Origin: Deinococcus sp.
GTDB lineage: Bacteria; Deinococcota; Deinococci; Deinococcales; Thermaceae
DNA length: 7,026 nt
Assembly: GCA_023382135.1 (NCBI GenBank)
Contig: JAMCQK010000083.1
Coordinates: forward strand, 1 to 7,026
Direction of reading: 5' to 3'
The translations under genes and the position numbers were made by a program. The notes under the pieces were generated by a model that did no database searches, was not told where the DNA came from, and was given only the letters and a program-made list of their open reading frames with translations. This document shows positions 6,176 through 7,026 of this stretch, in pieces. The number at the start of each line of letters is the position of its first letter. Positions within the stretch are counted from its first letter, which is position 1.

Positions 6176-6739
6176 TTAGAACGCAAAGTCCTCCACGTAC
6201 CACCGCATGGTCTTTTTGTGCTCTTCCTTCCAATTCATCTCTGGGCCCAGGGCCAGCATCAGGAAGAACTTCTTGCCGGCAGCAATGTCCATGTCGGCCT
6301 TGTCGCCGGTGTTCAGTTTGCGGGAGAACTCAATCGTCCAGGCCTTACCGTTCTGGGTTGCCGCCGAGGCCAGGATGGAGTTCTTGCCGCCTTCGTCCTC
6401 GTCCAGAACCGGGCGTCCGGTGCGCTTAACCTGGATCATGTCCATTGCCACTAGCTTTCCGTCTTCCATGGTGAAGAGGTAAGAGTCGGCCCCTTTCTTC
6501 TTGTCGTCTTTGGCGGTCATCATGCCCAGGCCCACCCAGCCCTCGTTCTCGGCCTGGATAGCAATATAGATGGTGTTGCCCACAATGCTCCAGGAAAGCG
6601 TGATGCCCGACTTCTCGTGCTTCAAGATTTTGGCGTATTCGCCCGCGTTAACCTTGCCATCCACCTTGGGGGCGGCCTGAGCCAAGGTAATGGCCATTCC
6701 ACATGTGACCAGCGCTGCCAACCAACGTGTCGCCTTCAT
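6176..6739 (-). CDS. Secreted DOMON-domain protein, probable b-type cytochrome
   Basis: A 187-residue exported protein. Residues 1-22 are a Sec signal peptide with likely cleavage at AQA-AP. The rest is a single DOMON/ethylbenzene-dehydrogenase-gamma-like beta sandwich. GWVGLGMM (67-74) followed by GADSYLF (83-89), the FSRKLNTGDKAD segment (138-149), and a late histidine before Arg (His174, Arg179) occupy the places of family landmarks. In heme-binding DOMON proteins a Met near the first motif and a His near the last coordinate heme b, so Met73 or Met74 with His174 is a plausible pair (inference). It follows a membrane-protein gene by 12 bases with an overlapping ribosome site, so the two are one operon and the products may interact at the membrane. 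A role as periplasmic electron carrier is likely; a sugar- or ligand-binding DOMON is the alternative. Confidence 0.8.
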   Translation of the reverse strand: MKATRWLAALVTCGMAITLAQAAPKVDGKVNAGEYAKILKHEKSGITLSWSIVGNTIYIAIQAENEGWVGLGMMTAKDDKKKGADSYLFTMEDGKLVAMDMIQVKRTGRPVLDEDEGGKNSILASAATQNGKAWTIEFSRKLNTGDKADMDIAAGKKFFLMLALGPEMNWKEEHKKTMRWYVEDFAF

Positions 6740-6745
6740 CTGTTT

Positions 6746-6753
6746 CCCCCCTC
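6746..6753 (-). promoter_or_regulatory. Ribosome binding site of the DOMON gene, overlapping the upstream stop
   Basis: On the minus strand TGAGGGGGGAAACAG precedes the ATG at 6739. The TGA is the stop of the membrane-protein gene, and the G-rich GAGGGGGG shares its last two bases. It is an unusual six-G Shine-Dalgarno sequence that ties the two genes translationally. Confidence 0.7.
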
Positions 6754-7026
6754 AGTCCCGAATGGTCCAGCCGACGATCAGTCCGACCAAACCGATGTGG
6801 GTATGTGCTAGTGCCGCCAAAACCGGCCTCGAGCCCTTGAACGCCTCAACCAAACCAGCCACACTCCAGATGCTTACCTCGGCGTCTTTCGCGTTCCAAG
6901 CCAGGTGGAAATATGCGCCCACTAGCCCCGACAACAAGGTGACGATCATCCAAAACATGAATGGATAGCGCACCCCCTTGCCACGGTGAAAGAACATCAG
7001 CAGGGTTAGGGGGAAGGCGACCACCG
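6752..7026 (-). CDS. Unidentified membrane protein (C-terminal part, runs off the window)
   Basis: The frame is open from the right edge to a TGA at 6752-6754 and gives about 91 residues. I see a hydrophobic segment at the cut end (VAFPLTLLMFF), a clear membrane helix (FMFWMIVTLLSGLVGAYF), a polar loop of about 30 residues containing NAKDAEVSIWS, and a final helix (AHTHIGLVGLIVGW) ending in TIRD. Histidines lie at helix ends (FFHRG, YFHLAW, LAHTHIG), which would suit heme or quinone binding, but I do not recognise the family. GTG codons near the edge could be starts but have no visible upstream sequence, so the gene is treated as truncated by the window. It is coupled to the secreted DOMON protein. 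Confidence 0.65.
   Translation of the reverse strand, partial: VVAFPLTLLMFFHRGKGVRYPFMFWMIVTLLSGLVGAYFHLAWNAKDAEVSIWSVAGLVEAFKGSRPVLAALAHTHIGLVGLIVGWTIRD

Noticed and set aside
6698..6706. Cys13 of the DOMON protein as a lipoprotein cysteine
   Set aside because: The preceding LVT is a poor lipobox and lies inside the hydrophobic core; an AQA-AP signal peptidase I site fits better.

Overview
The window looks like chromosomal DNA of a GC-rich, respiring bacterium. The class II aldolase, the strong AAGGAGG-type ribosome sites and the general protein style fit Deinococcota, most plausibly a Meiothermus/Thermus relative. That assignment is an inference from the feel of the proteins; no rRNA or other marker is present.

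Layout. On the plus strand, positions 1-87 hold the last codons of a membrane transporter, followed by a complete zinc-dependent fructose-bisphosphate aldolase (145-1068). A gap of about 250 bases (1069-1315) carries hairpins and separates this pair from everything else, which is on the minus strand and convergent with it. Reading the minus strand in its own direction from the right edge, there is: the C-terminal part of an unidentified membrane protein (6752-7026); a secreted DOMON-domain, probably heme-b-binding protein (6176-6739), coupled to it; a clear intrinsic terminator (6120-6156); a small single-domain cupin (5681-6052); a gap of 268 bases with a possible promoter and an operator-like dyad; then a tightly coupled pair made of a Tat-exported four-cluster iron-sulfur subunit (4528-5412) and a 1067-residue Tat-exported molybdopterin oxidoreductase (1316-4519).

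How they work together. The pair at 1316-5412 is the soluble catalytic module (A and B subunits) of a complex iron-sulfur molybdoenzyme. Its closest recognisable relatives are in the tetrathionate/arsenate/selenate reductase group, with the B subunit particularly TtrB-like. Electrons would pass along the four [4Fe-4S] clusters of B to the [4Fe-4S] cluster and Mo-bisMGD centre of A, outside the cytoplasmic membrane. The usual NrfD/TtrC-type quinol-oxidising membrane subunit is not between or after these genes. The only other redox candidate in view is the DOMON protein, co-transcribed with a membrane protein, which might supply or accept electrons, but the terminator puts it in a separate transcription unit. 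The substrate of the molybdoenzyme cannot be fixed from sequence alone.

The most interesting points are the missing membrane anchor next to a DOMON/membrane-protein pair, the cupin in which usual histidine positions are tyrosine, and an inverted repeat directly before the oxidoreductase pair.
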